DNA from: CAKSFT01 sp045603125
GTDB taxonomy: Bacteria; Bacillota; Clostridia; UBA1381
Direction: 5' to 3'
NCBI GenBank assembly: GCA_045603125.1
Contig: JAZULN010000036.1
Location: 19,755-83,754 of the forward strand
Length of the DNA stretch: 64,000 bases
Part shown: piece by piece, positions 17,518 to 26,794 of the stretch
Layout of the letters: every line of letters begins with the position of its first letter
Numbering within the stretch: position 1 is the stretch's first letter
Translations under genes and position numbers: made by a program
The notes under the pieces: generated by a model
Seen by the model: the letters and a program-made list of their open reading frames with translations, nothing else
What the model was told of the DNA's origin: nothing
Database searches by the model: none

Positions 17518-17546
17518 ATAATATTACAAAATCTGCTGTTTTTCAA
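17518..17546 (-). promoter_or_regulatory. Promoter of the xpt-transporter operon
   Basis: On the minus strand TTGAAA (17546-17541) and TATTAT (17523-17518) are 17 bases apart, about 35 bases before the xpt start. Confidence 0.7.
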
Positions 17547-17758
17547 CATTATTCCCTAAATTTTAGTAAGAACGTGTGGTTTTTTAGTCAATAAGTACAA
17601 AAACCAATTATTTTCAAATTGCAGATTTGACATAATGCCAAAACTTCTGAATTTATAAAAAATCCTACGGGTCAAAGCGAAAAATTATTATTAAATTCAG
17701 ATATTGGTATTATAGCAAAAAAACTGCAAAAAAGCAAGAAAAACATTGGCGTTTTAAC
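17547..17758. other. AT-rich divergent intergenic spacer
   Basis: Between the divergent xpt and histidine-phosphatase promoters. No open frame with a ribosome binding site, no RNA family and no strong hairpin recognised. Nothing further is supported here. Confidence 0.6.
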
Positions 17759-17787
17759 TTGTAATTTCGGAAAAAATATGATAAAAT
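17759..17787 (+). promoter_or_regulatory. Promoter for the histidine phosphatase-miaB-mutSL region
   Basis: TTGTAA (17759-17764), 17-base spacer, TAAAAT (17782-17787) preceded by TGA, an extended -10 element. Confidence 0.68.
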
Positions 17788-17846
17788 AAATTTATATTGA
17801 AAAATTTTAGAAAAGTAAGAGGAATTTAAACTAAGGAGCAAAAAAT

Positions 17847-18554
17847 ATGCTGTTTTTTTATATAAGACATGGAGACCCAATATATGACCCTGATTCCTTG
17901 ACGGCTCTTGGGGAAAAACAGGCAGAAGCCCTGGCAAAGCGACTTGCCGCCTATGGTATCGATAAAGTTTATGCATCTTCGTCTGGTCGGGCTATGAAAA
18001 CCGCCAAGCCTACCTGTGATTTAATAAAAAAAGAGATGGAAATTAAGGATTTTGCCAATGAATCCTATACATGGGGAGAGTTTAGTATAGAAAAAAACGG
18101 CAACAGAATCTGGATGTTTCAGGATGAGGAAACAAGAAGAATTTTTGCTGATGATAAAATGCTGGCTTTGGGACATAATTGGTATGAATATGAGGGGATG
18201 TCGGCATATAAAAAAGGTGTTGAGAGAATTTCAAAAGAAACCACGGAATTTTTAAAAGAGTTAGGATATGAGAAAATTGGGAACACCGGTAAATATAGGG
18301 TTATAAAATCCAATAATGAAAGGGTTGCGTTTTTTGCCCATCAGGGGTTTGGACTTTTGTTTTTAAGCGAAATTCTTGGAATTCCATATCCCTTATTTAT
18401 TAGCAGGTTCGATATGTGTCATACCGGCATGACGGTGATTGATTTTCAGGAATCGGATGGATTTTCGGTGCCGATGGTATTGACCTTATCTTCTGATTCG
18501 CATATATACCGTGAAGGGTTACCTACAAAATATAATAACGAAATATATTTTTAA
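17847..18554 (+). CDS. Histidine phosphatase superfamily protein (phosphoglycerate mutase-like)
   Basis: A 235-residue member of the branch-1 histidine phosphatase family. Seen: the phospho-acceptor motif YIRHGDPIYD near residue 6, LTALGEKQAEALAKRL, VYASSSGRAMKTAKPT (second arginine region), and the second catalytic histidine in VAFFAHQGFG near residue 160. The substrate cannot be told; family members act on sugar phosphates, alpha-ribazole phosphate, nucleotides or proteins. AAGGAG precedes the ATG. miaB starts 22 bases after the stop, so the genes are probably cotranscribed. Confidence 0.87.
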   Translation: MLFFYIRHGDPIYDPDSLTALGEKQAEALAKRLAAYGIDKVYASSSGRAMKTAKPTCDLIKKEMEIKDFANESYTWGEFSIEKNGNRIWMFQDEETRRIFADDKMLALGHNWYEYEGMSAYKKGVERISKETTEFLKELGYEKIGNTGKYRVIKSNNERVAFFAHQGFGLLFLSEILGIPYPLFISRFDMCHTGMTVIDFQESDGFSVPMVLTLSSDSHIYREGLPTKYNNEIYF

Positions 18555-18576
18555 AGACACAAAGTTCGGAGGGAAT

Positions 18577-20001
18577 ATGGCAAAATATATAGATAAAGCG
18601 GAAATTTCAGAACAAAAAGAATATATAAAAAAGATAAAAGCGTATACCGAGAGCTTTAAGAGGGAGAAGGGACGTTCGCCCCTGGCTAACACCGAAACCT
18701 ACGGTTGTCAGCAAAATGAAAACGATACCGAAAGGATTCGCGGAGTCCTATATGAGGCAGGTTTTGAATTTTGCGATTCGGCGGAGGATGCGGATTTAGT
18801 GATATATAACACCTGTGCTGTCCGGGAAAACGCAGAACAAAAGGTGTTTGGTAGAATCGGAATTCTGAAGCACATAAAAGAATCACGCCCTGATATGATT
18901 ATCGGACTTTGCGGGTGTATGGTTCAGCAGGAGCATATTACAAAAAAGATAAAAAAGCTCCATAACCACATTGATTTGATTTTCGGAACTCACGCTCTTT
19001 ATAAGTTGCCTGAGCTTTTATATGGGGTAATAAAAACCCGAAAGTCGATGGTTATGATACCCGATTCTGATGGAGCGATTGCTGAGGATATGCCGATTTT
19101 GAGAGATTTAAAAGACAAGGCTTGGGTGTCTATTATGTATGGCTGCAATAATTTTTGTTCATACTGTATAGTGCCGTATGTACGGGGAAGAGAGCGAAGC
19201 CGAAAGCCGGATGCGATAATTTCCGAGATTAAAGAGTTGGTGGCAAAAGGTTGCACCGAGATTTCACTTTTAGGGCAGAATGTAAATTCCTACGGCAAGG
19301 ATTTAGAGGAAGACGTTGACTTTTCAGATCTTTTGAAAATGGTAAATGAAATAGAGGGCGTAAAGCGGATAAGATTTATGACATCACACCCAAAGGATTT
19401 TGGCGATAAGCTAATCGATACAATGGCCCAGTGCGATAAGGTATGTCATCAGTTGCATCTTCCGTTTCAGGCAGGGTCTGATAAGGTGTTAGCTGATATG
19501 AACCGCCGCTATACAAAAGGGGATTATCTTAAAAAGATTGAAAAAGTCAAGGCGAGGATTCCTGATATATCCTTGTCAACCGACGTTATTGTGGGATTCC
19601 CCACCGAAACAAACGAGGATTTTTTGGAAACCTTGGATGTATTAAGAAAAGTTGAATATGATAACATTTTTTCGTTTATCTATTCAAGGCGTGAGGGGAC
19701 TCCTGCGGCTCGAATGGATTTTGTCTTAACCGAGGAAGAAATCCACCAAAACTTCAATAAGCTTTTAGAGGTTCAAAACGAGATTTCCTTAAAGAAAAAT
19801 AAAGGATATCTTGGAACCATCCAGACAGTTTTGGTAGACGGGGTAAGTAAAAATAACTCCGAAATGTTAACCGGTAGAACCGAGTCGGCAAAGGCGGTTA
19901 ATTTTAAGGGCGACCAAGCCTTAAAAGGAAAATATGTAAAGGTGAAAATTACCGAGGCACATACATGGAGCCTAAACGGTGAAATAGTAGAGGAGAACTA
20001 A
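18577..20001 (+). CDS. miaB: tRNA-2-methylthio-N6-dimethylallyladenosine synthase
   Basis: Radical SAM methylthiotransferase that modifies A37 of tRNA after MiaA, which is encoded downstream at 25010. It is 474 residues. Seen: the N-terminal UPF0004 domain with cluster cysteines in TYGCQQNENDTE, YNTCAVRENAEQKV and GLCGCMVQQEH; the radical SAM CxxxCxxC in YGCNNFCSYCIVPYVRGRE; LLGQNVNSYG; and a C-terminal TRAM domain (MLTGRTESAKAVNFKG). I chose the ATG at 18577, nine bases from GGAGGGA, over an upstream in-frame ATG at 18511 that lies inside the previous gene. ylbF-mutSL follow as in Bacillus ymcB-ymcA. Confidence 0.96.
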   Translation: MAKYIDKAEISEQKEYIKKIKAYTESFKREKGRSPLANTETYGCQQNENDTERIRGVLYEAGFEFCDSAEDADLVIYNTCAVRENAEQKVFGRIGILKHIKESRPDMIIGLCGCMVQQEHITKKIKKLHNHIDLIFGTHALYKLPELLYGVIKTRKSMVMIPDSDGAIAEDMPILRDLKDKAWVSIMYGCNNFCSYCIVPYVRGRERSRKPDAIISEIKELVAKGCTEISLLGQNVNSYGKDLEEDVDFSDLLKMVNEIEGVKRIRFMTSHPKDFGDKLIDTMAQCDKVCHQLHLPFQAGSDKVLADMNRRYTKGDYLKKIEKVKARIPDISLSTDVIVGFPTETNEDFLETLDVLRKVEYDNIFSFIYSRREGTPAARMDFVLTEEEIHQNFNKLLEVQNEISLKKNKGYLGTIQTVLVDGVSKNNSEMLTGRTESAKAVNFKGDQALKGKYVKVKITEAHTWSLNGEIVEEN

Positions 20002-20038
20002 ATCGTAAAACCTCACAGAAAGAAGAAGGAGAATTAAA

Positions 20039-20416
20039 ATGGATATTTTTGAAAAAACAAGAGAACTTGGTGAAATGATAGAAAATTCTGAGGAAATGAA
20101 AAGACTAAAGATTGCAGAAGGTCTTCAGGCAGAAGACGAAAAAGCTCAGAAATTATTTGGTGAGTTTAACTTAAAGAGAATGAACCTTGCCAAAGATTTA
20201 GAGGAAGGAAAAATCGGTCAGGAAGAGGCTATCAGAAAAAATAGCGAAGCCTTTAACGAGATGATGGAAAAAAGCGAGCTTATAAAAAATTATATCGATG
20301 CAAAAAAAGAGTTTGACCTGATGATTTCAAAAATCAACGGAATTCTAAACTATTATATAACAGGCCAGGAACCGAGTTGCACACATAATTGCAGCACCTG
20401 TTCGGGATGCCACTAA
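20039..20416 (+). CDS. YlbF/YmcA family regulator with cysteine-rich C-terminus
   Basis: A small helical protein of 125 residues (DUF964 family). In Bacillus, YlbF, YmcA and YaaT form a complex that binds Fe-S clusters and affects RNase Y activity, competence and biofilm development. Most of the chain is alpha-helical (MDIFEKTRELGEMIENSEEM, then KRMNLAKDLEEGKIGQEEAI). The last residues, SCTHNCSTCSGCH, hold four cysteines and two histidines, a likely metal or Fe-S site. Position directly after miaB and before mutS matches ymcA. GAAGGAG lies upstream. The family is confident; the function is by homology. Confidence 0.87.
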   Translation: MDIFEKTRELGEMIENSEEMKRLKIAEGLQAEDEKAQKLFGEFNLKRMNLAKDLEEGKIGQEEAIRKNSEAFNEMMEKSELIKNYIDAKKEFDLMISKINGILNYYITGQEPSCTHNCSTCSGCH

Positions 20417-20436
20417 TAAATTTTTAAGGTGAAAAA

Positions 20437-23043
20437 ATGATGGAAATAGATAGAGATAAACTGTCTGAAATGATGAAAAATTATTTCAGGACAAAGGATG
20501 AATATGAAGACTGCATCTTATTTTACCGTCTAGGTGATTTTTATGAGATGTTTTTTGACGATGCCCTGACAGCATCAAGAGAACTTGAAATCACTTTAAC
20601 GGGCAGGGCGTGCGGACTTCCTGAGCGAGCCCCTATGTGCGGTGTGCCTTTTCACAGTGCCAATGTCTATATAGCAAAGCTGGTGGAAAAGGGGTATAAG
20701 GTGGCAATATGTGAGCAGACCGAAAACCCGAAAGAGGCAAAAGGCTTAGTTAAAAGAGAGGTTGTAAGAATCATAACCCCCGGCACCGTTATGGAGGAGG
20801 GGTTATTAGACGAGAAGAAAAATAACTACCTTGGCGTAGTTTTCAGAGGAAATGACACCTTCGGCATTGCCTTTGCCGACATTTCAACAGGTGAGATTTA
20901 CTCAACCGAGGCAATGGGTTTTGACGGAGTGGTAAATGAGATTGCAAGATATTCACCCTCCGAGATTATCTTAAACGAAGAAGCCTCGGAAATCCTTGCA
21001 GATTACATATCTGGAAGATTTAATCTGGCATCGCAAAAGGGAAAGCCTGAGCTTTTTGATGGATATTTAAAGGTAGAAAAACTCTGTAATCAGTTTAAGA
21101 CAAAATCACTTGAAGATATCGGAATCCGACCTGAGAGTAACATGGCGTCGGCACTTTATGGCCTTATATGCTATCTTGAGGATACCCAGAAGGGAAATGT
21201 TAATTACATGGACACCTTAGAGATTTACGGTGTCAATGAGTTTATGGATATAGATATTTCCACAAGACGAAATCTTGAAATTACTGAAACCATGAGAGAG
21301 AAGCTTAAAAAAGGTTCGCTTTTGTGGGTTTTGGATAAGACCAAGACATCTATGGGTGCAAGAAAGCTTAAGCAATGGCTTGAAAAACCGCTTGTGAACC
21401 CTTTAGAAATCAATAAGCGTCTTTACTCGGTAGACGAGCTTTATCAAAATAGAATTTTAGCAGACGATTTAGCAGAAATTATGTCGGGAATTTACGATAT
21501 TTCAAGAATTTGCGGCAGAATCTCGCTATTTACGGTAAACCCGAGGGATTTGGTGGCACTAGCATCGTCTTTAGATAAATTGCCCGAGTTTTACTCTGAA
21601 CTTTCCAAGGCAAAATCTCCGATTTTGTCAGAGCTTTATAATAAGCGGGATTTAATGGAGGATATCTGTAGCCTCTTAAAGGCGTCCATTGACGAGAATA
21701 CCCCAATCTCGATAAAAGACGGCGGTGTTATAAAAGACGGATTTAGTGAAGAAATCGACCAGCTTCGTTCTGCTATGAAAAACGGCAAGAGCTGGATTGC
21801 CAAAGAAGAGATTGTAGAGCGTGAAAGAACGGGAATTAAGAATTTAAAGATTCAGTATAATAAGGTTTTCGGATATTTTATTGAGGTTACAAAATCCAAC
21901 CTAAAAGATGTTCCCGATGACTACATAAGAAAGCAGACCTTGACAAACTGCGAAAGATTTATTACTCCGAAGTTAAAAGAGCTTGAGGAGGTAATCCTTG
22001 GTGCATCTGAAAAAGTTATCGATTTAGAACAGAAGATTTTTGAAGAAATAAGAAGAAAAGTCGCAAATGAACTTGACCGCTTAAAACGGGTGTGCGATGC
22101 AATTTCTGTTACCGATACTCTATATTCCTTGTCCGAGGTTGCCTATAAAAATCACTATACTATGCCGGTTGTAAACGACAAGGGCAAGATTTATATTGAA
22201 AACGGCAGACATCCGGTGGTTGAGAAGATGTTATCAAATAATATCTTTGTGCCAAACAATGCCACATTAAATAAAGATGAAGACAGAATGTTAATTATCA
22301 CAGGCCCTAATATGGCGGGTAAGTCTACCTATATGCGTCAGGTGGCGGTGATTACCCTTATGGCACAGGTGGGAAGCTTTGTCCCTGCCGACAGTGCACA
22401 GATTGGCGTTTGTGATAAGATATTTACAAGAGTTGGTGCATCAGACGATATCTCGGCAGGACAAAGTACATTTATGCTTGAGATGACCGAAGTTGCAAAT
22501 ATTTTAAAAAATGCCACCTCAAATTCGCTTGTTATTTTAGACGAAATTGGTAGAGGCACATCAACCTTTGACGGACTCTCTATCGCCTGGGCGGTGGCAG
22601 AGTATATGCATGATAAAAAGAAAATTGGTGCAAAGACACTCTTTGCAACCCACTACCATGAGTTATCCGAGCTTGAAGGGAAGCTTGATGGCGTTAAGAA
22701 CTACCGCATTGCAGTAAAAAAACGCGGTGATGATATCACCTTTTTAAGAAAAATCGTAAGAGGCGGTGCGGACGAAAGTTACGGTATCGAAGTTGCAGCT
22801 TTAGCCGGTGTGCCAAATAAGGTTATAAAAAGGGCAAAGGAAATCTTATCAGATATCCTGTCGGGTGAGGTAAAAACTAGCATCCCTCAGGAAAGACTTG
22901 AGCCAAAAGACCAGATGGGTTTATTTGATATTGCGGCATCTGAGATTTTAGAGGAGTTAAAGATGATAGACGCAACAACCTTTACTCCAATCGAGGCTTT
23001 GAATAAGCTATATGAACTAACCAAAAAAGCAAAAGAATTTTAG
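20437..23043 (+). CDS. mutS: DNA mismatch repair protein MutS
   Basis: Recognises base mismatches and small loops, with MutL encoded next. It is 868 residues, normal. Seen: mismatch-reading N-terminus with the Phe-x-Glu motif in FYRLGDFYEMFFDDA, connector and lever domains, clamp around residues 450-570, then the ATPase: Walker A GPNMAGKSTYMRQVA near residue 620, signature SAGQSTFMLEMTE, Walker B LVILDEIGRGTSTFDG, and FATHYHEL. AAGGTGA precedes two tandem ATG codons (20437 and 20440); either may be used. The C-terminus ends in a helical dimerisation segment. Confidence 0.98.
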   Translation: MMEIDRDKLSEMMKNYFRTKDEYEDCILFYRLGDFYEMFFDDALTASRELEITLTGRACGLPERAPMCGVPFHSANVYIAKLVEKGYKVAICEQTENPKEAKGLVKREVVRIITPGTVMEEGLLDEKKNNYLGVVFRGNDTFGIAFADISTGEIYSTEAMGFDGVVNEIARYSPSEIILNEEASEILADYISGRFNLASQKGKPELFDGYLKVEKLCNQFKTKSLEDIGIRPESNMASALYGLICYLEDTQKGNVNYMDTLEIYGVNEFMDIDISTRRNLEITETMREKLKKGSLLWVLDKTKTSMGARKLKQWLEKPLVNPLEINKRLYSVDELYQNRILADDLAEIMSGIYDISRICGRISLFTVNPRDLVALASSLDKLPEFYSELSKAKSPILSELYNKRDLMEDICSLLKASIDENTPISIKDGGVIKDGFSEEIDQLRSAMKNGKSWIAKEEIVERERTGIKNLKIQYNKVFGYFIEVTKSNLKDVPDDYIRKQTLTNCERFITPKLKELEEVILGASEKVIDLEQKIFEEIRRKVANELDRLKRVCDAISVTDTLYSLSEVAYKNHYTMPVVNDKGKIYIENGRHPVVEKMLSNNIFVPNNATLNKDEDRMLIITGPNMAGKSTYMRQVAVITLMAQVGSFVPADSAQIGVCDKIFTRVGASDDISAGQSTFMLEMTEVANILKNATSNSLVILDEIGRGTSTFDGLSIAWAVAEYMHDKKKIGAKTLFATHYHELSELEGKLDGVKNYRIAVKKRGDDITFLRKIVRGGADESYGIEVAALAGVPNKVIKRAKEILSDILSGEVKTSIPQERLEPKDQMGLFDIAASEILEELKMIDATTFTPIEALNKLYELTKKAKEF

Positions 23044-23057
23044 GAGGTGAGAAGACT

Positions 23058-25001
23058 TTGGGTATTATAAACCGACTTTCACGGGATGTATATGATAAAA
23101 TTGCCGCCGGTGAGGTGGTAGAAAGACCGGCATCGGTCATAAAAGAGCTTGTGGAAAACAGCATTGATGCGGGGGCTGATAAGATAACCGTTGAGATTAA
23201 AAATGGCGGAAGCATCTATATGAGCGTTACCGATAACGGTTCGGGTATGACAAAAGAGGATGCTGAAGCATCGTTTCTTCGTCATGCAACAAGTAAGATT
23301 TCGACTGCTGAGGACCTTGATAAGATTATGACTATGGGCTTTCGTGGTGAGGCACTATCAAGTATTGGTGCGGTATCCGAGGTCGACCTCTTTACGAAAA
23401 AAAGGGACGAGGCAACAGGAACCCATGTTATATGTGCAGGCGGTGAAATTCGCTCTGTTTCGGAGGTGGGAACCCCTGACGGCACTATATTTATTGTGAA
23501 AAATCTGTTTTATAACGTACCGGCAAGACTGAAGTTTTTGAAAAAAGATGCGACTGAGGCTGCCTATATTGCAAATATTATGACCCGGTTTATTCTGTCG
23601 CATCCGGAGATCTCATTTAAGCTTATTAATAATGGGAAAGAACAGCTTTTCTCACCGGGGGATAACAGCATTGTAAACGCAATCTATAGTGTTTATGGCA
23701 AAAATTACGCAAAATCGGCCATTGAGTTTTCAGAGGATTTTGGGTCGGTTAAGGTTTATGGTGCAATAGGAAAAAGCGACACTGTAAGACCGAACAAAGA
23801 CTATCAGAGCTTTTTTATCAATAAACGATATGTAAAGAGCCCACTTGTGTGGCGAGCTATTGAGGAAGCATATAAAAATCAGGTAATGATCGGAAAATTT
23901 CCGATGGCTGTAATAAATGTTTCCATTAACCCGTCGGATATCGATATAAACGTTCACCCAACCAAAATGGAAGTGAAATTTTCCGATGAGGCTACAGTTT
24001 ATAGATCAATATACCATAGCATTAAAAATGCACTTTATTCAACATTGAATATCCCCGAGATTAAAGCTCCCGAGGAGATACCCCCAAAGACATCTGAAAT
24101 TTTTGAGAAAAAAACAGAACCTACCCTTGAAAAAAGGGAAGAATTCACCTCTCAAAAGAGGGAGGAAAATCTCTTTTTAAATGAAGAAAGAGTCACATTC
24201 CAGCGGGCTAAAAAGCCTCAGGAGAGGGAATACTTTTATAACACCGAAAGAAGCAACGACTTTTTCTTAAAAAAGCAACAGGAGATTACCGAAAAAAGGG
24301 CGACCCCCACATTTAATCAGGAGATTGAAAGAATGCTGGGAGGTCAAAGTGAGCCTTTTAAAAAACCGGAAAAGGCGGAAGAAAGGCAAGAACACCTCCT
24401 CTACACAGAAGAAGAGAAAAAGGTACGTGAGATTCGGGTTGTCGGTCAGGTTTTTGACACATATATAATTGTTGAATCGGAAGGCGAGATGTTGATAATT
24501 GATCAGCATGCTGCCCACGAACGTCTGATGTATGAAAAACTAAAAGAGGATATCAGGGAGAAAAAGGTGGCATCCCAGGGGATTTTAGTGCCGGTTGTGG
24601 TGAGCCTAAATCCTATTGAGTATGCAGCATATAAGGAATATTCCCAGTATATCTTGGAAATGGGTTTTGAAACCGAGGATTTTGGCGATAATTCTATTGT
24701 AATCCGCTCAACTCCATATGACCTTGACTCGGGCGAGCTTGAGCAACTTATGATTGATATTATAAATCAGTTTTCTGAAAATAAGGCAGAAATCATAACC
24801 GAAAAACAGGATAGACTCCTATATACCATAGCCTGCAAGGCGGCGGTCAAGGCAAATCACACTCTGTCCGCTCTTGAACAGAAGGAACTGGCAGAAAAGG
24901 TGCTTGATTTTAATAATATAAACACCTGTCCTCACGGCAGACCCATTACCATTTCTATGAGCAAAAAGGAAATGGAAAAACTCTTTAAAAGAATCGTTTA
25001 G
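23058..25001 (+). CDS. mutL: DNA mismatch repair endonuclease MutL
   Basis: Mismatch repair mediator of 647 residues. The N-terminal GHKL ATPase shows KIAAGEVVERPASVIKELVE, NSIDAGAD, DNGSGM and GFRGEALSSIGAV. A variable acidic/basic linker spans about residues 335-450. The C-terminal domain carries the endonuclease metal motif DQHAAHERLMYE and the zinc-associated CPHGRPI, so this is a nicking MutL, as expected without MutH. It begins with TTG at 23058, seven bases after AGGAGGTGA; no better ATG exists nearby. miaA follows after eight bases. Confidence 0.97.
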   Translation: MGIINRLSRDVYDKIAAGEVVERPASVIKELVENSIDAGADKITVEIKNGGSIYMSVTDNGSGMTKEDAEASFLRHATSKISTAEDLDKIMTMGFRGEALSSIGAVSEVDLFTKKRDEATGTHVICAGGEIRSVSEVGTPDGTIFIVKNLFYNVPARLKFLKKDATEAAYIANIMTRFILSHPEISFKLINNGKEQLFSPGDNSIVNAIYSVYGKNYAKSAIEFSEDFGSVKVYGAIGKSDTVRPNKDYQSFFINKRYVKSPLVWRAIEEAYKNQVMIGKFPMAVINVSINPSDIDINVHPTKMEVKFSDEATVYRSIYHSIKNALYSTLNIPEIKAPEEIPPKTSEIFEKKTEPTLEKREEFTSQKREENLFLNEERVTFQRAKKPQEREYFYNTERSNDFFLKKQQEITEKRATPTFNQEIERMLGGQSEPFKKPEKAEERQEHLLYTEEEKKVREIRVVGQVFDTYIIVESEGEMLIIDQHAAHERLMYEKLKEDIREKKVASQGILVPVVVSLNPIEYAAYKEYSQYILEMGFETEDFGDNSIVIRSTPYDLDSGELEQLMIDIINQFSENKAEIITEKQDRLLYTIACKAAVKANHTLSALEQKELAEKVLDFNNINTCPHGRPITISMSKKEMEKLFKRIV

Positions 25002-25009
25002 GAGGGTAT

Positions 25010-25930
25010 ATGGAAAAAATTCCGGTTTTGGTTGTAGCGGGACCTACCGCCTCGGGGAAAACGGCTTTGGCGGTGGAGCTTGCAAAAGAATATAATGGTG
25101 AGGTAATCTCTGCCGACAGTATGCAGATATATAAAAATTTAGACATCGGCAGTGCCAAGCCGACGGAAGATGAGATGGATGGAATACCCCATCATATGCT
25201 AGACATTAAAGAAGCGTGGGAAAGCTTTAGCGTGGCAGATTTTGTCACATTGGCTAGAGAAAAAATAGTTGACATAATAAACCGTGGAAAGCTTCCGATT
25301 CTGGCAGGCGGTACGGGACTTTATGTTAATTCCCTAATCGATGATGTGGATTTTTCCGATGAAGATAAAGACGAAAAAATCCGGGAAGAATTAAATGAAC
25401 TTCTAAAGGAAAAGGGCATAGATTATATGGCAGAAATGCTTCGGGAGATTGACCCGGTATCTTTTGAAAAAATCCATAAAAATAACACAAAAAGGGTTAT
25501 TCGTGCCATTGAGTTTTTTAAAGTAAACGGCTACCCCATTTCCCGTCAGGTTGAGGAAACAAAAATGAAGGAATCAAGGTATAACCCGCTGATTTTAATG
25601 ATTTCAAGACCTCGGGATTATCTTTATGAGAGAATCGAAAAAAGGGTAGATGTGATGCTTTCCTGCGGTTTGGTTGATGAGGTAAAAAAACTCATGGATA
25701 TGGGTATAACGAAGAAAAATCAGTCAATGCAAGGGATTGGCTATAAGGAAGTTTTAGACTATCTTCGCGGTTTTTCTACCTATAGCGAAATGGTCAGGAT
25801 TTTAAAAAGAAACACAAGACATTATGCAAAAAGGCAGATTACCTGGTTTTCAAGGGACGATAGAGCCATAAAAATTGATGGTGACTTAAGTTCTGAGGCA
25901 AAGAAAAAAATTAACGATTGGCTCATGTAG
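25010..25930 (+). CDS. miaA: tRNA dimethylallyltransferase
   Basis: Adds the dimethylallyl group to A37 of tRNA, the substrate for MiaB encoded upstream in the same run of genes. It is 306 residues. Seen: P-loop GPTASGKTALAVEL near residue 10, the catalytic region SADSMQIYKNLDIGSAKPT, HHMLDI, LAGGTGLYVNSLID, KRVIRAIEFF, and QGIGYKEVLDYL with the C-terminal RNTRHYAKRQITWFSRD. Start has AGGAGGG immediately after the mutL stop. Its dimethylallyl diphosphate would come from the MEP pathway, for which ispH is present at 43.7 kb. Confidence 0.97.
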   Translation: MEKIPVLVVAGPTASGKTALAVELAKEYNGEVISADSMQIYKNLDIGSAKPTEDEMDGIPHHMLDIKEAWESFSVADFVTLAREKIVDIINRGKLPILAGGTGLYVNSLIDDVDFSDEDKDEKIREELNELLKEKGIDYMAEMLREIDPVSFEKIHKNNTKRVIRAIEFFKVNGYPISRQVEETKMKESRYNPLILMISRPRDYLYERIEKRVDVMLSCGLVDEVKKLMDMGITKKNQSMQGIGYKEVLDYLRGFSTYSEMVRILKRNTRHYAKRQITWFSRDDRAIKIDGDLSSEAKKKINDWLM

Positions 25931-25946
25931 CAGAGGGGGATAAATT

Positions 25947-26654
25947 ATGGCGTTATTTACAATTTCAGACCTGCACCTGCCCCTCGGCATCGATAAGCCT
26001 ATGGATATCTTTGGTAAGCGTTGGGAAAACTATGTTGAGAAAATCGAAGAAGAATGGAAAAGCAAGGTAAAGCCCGAAGATTTAGTGGTTATGCCGGGGG
26101 ATTTTTCATGGGCGATGTATCTGGAGGAATCCAAAAAAGATTTTCAGTTTTTAAATGACCTTCCGGGTGAAAAAATCCTTTTAAAAGGAAACCACGATTA
26201 CTGGTGGGGGACGATGAATAAGATGCGAAAGTTTTTGGCGGAGGAAGGATTTTTGGGGATTGACTTTTTGCAAAATAAGTCGGTTATGTATAAAAATGTG
26301 GCGATATGCGGCACTCGTGGCTGGAGCTATATCGGATATAACCAGCCGAAGACCTCGGAGGACGAGACGATTTTTCGGCGTGAGCTTTTAAGACTTGAAA
26401 TGTCACTTTCCGATGCAAAAGAAAAAAATCCCGACGAGATAATTGTTTTTATGCACTATCCACCCATTTTACCCGAATGTTTAGATAGTGAGTTTTCAAG
26501 GCTTATGAAAAAGTATGGGGTGGAGCGTTGTGTCTATGGGCATATCCACGGGATAAACAGCAAAAATGCGGTGACAGGTTTAGTCGACGGCATAGAATAT
26601 ATGCTGGTTTCGTGCGATTATCTGGATTTTTCGCCGGTTAAATTGTGCGATTAG
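25947..26654 (+). CDS. Calcineurin-like metallophosphoesterase
   Basis: A 235-residue cytoplasmic phosphoesterase. Metal-ligand motifs in order: TISDLHLP near residue 7, VVMPGDFSW near residue 50, LLKGNHDYWW near residue 78, FMHYPP near residue 168 and CVYGHIHG near residue 200. This is a widespread uncharacterised Firmicute family with a short, soluble architecture and no signal peptide. It starts 16 bases after miaA with AGAGGGG upstream and is probably the last gene of that transcript. The substrate is unknown. Confidence 0.88.
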   Translation: MALFTISDLHLPLGIDKPMDIFGKRWENYVEKIEEEWKSKVKPEDLVVMPGDFSWAMYLEESKKDFQFLNDLPGEKILLKGNHDYWWGTMNKMRKFLAEEGFLGIDFLQNKSVMYKNVAICGTRGWSYIGYNQPKTSEDETIFRRELLRLEMSLSDAKEKNPDEIIVFMHYPPILPECLDSEFSRLMKKYGVERCVYGHIHGINSKNAVTGLVDGIEYMLVSCDYLDFSPVKLCD

Positions 26655-26685
26655 TATATTTTTTTGAAAAATTACCAAAAAAAGA

Positions 26686-26713
26686 TTGAAAAAATTTTTA
26701 ATTATGATATAAT
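26686..26713 (+). promoter_or_regulatory. Promoter for tig-clpP-clpX
   Basis: TTGAAA (26686-26691), 16-base spacer, TATAAT (26708-26713) preceded by TGA (extended -10). It leaves a leader of about 75 bases before tig. Confidence 0.7.
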
Positions 26714-26794
26714 ATTGAAATGATTGGTGTACTATGAGAATTTTTGATTTATTTAGTGCATAAAGTAAAATTATTTTAAGGAGGATTACGCAAG

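Noticed and set aside
17483..17720. Purine riboswitch upstream of xpt
   Set aside because: Searched the minus strand for the conserved core; no match, and the predicted transcription start leaves only about 30 bases of leader.
18511..18576. Longer N-terminus of MiaB
   Set aside because: The extra codons lie inside the histidine phosphatase gene, have no ribosome binding site and are not family-like; GGAGGGA supports 18577.
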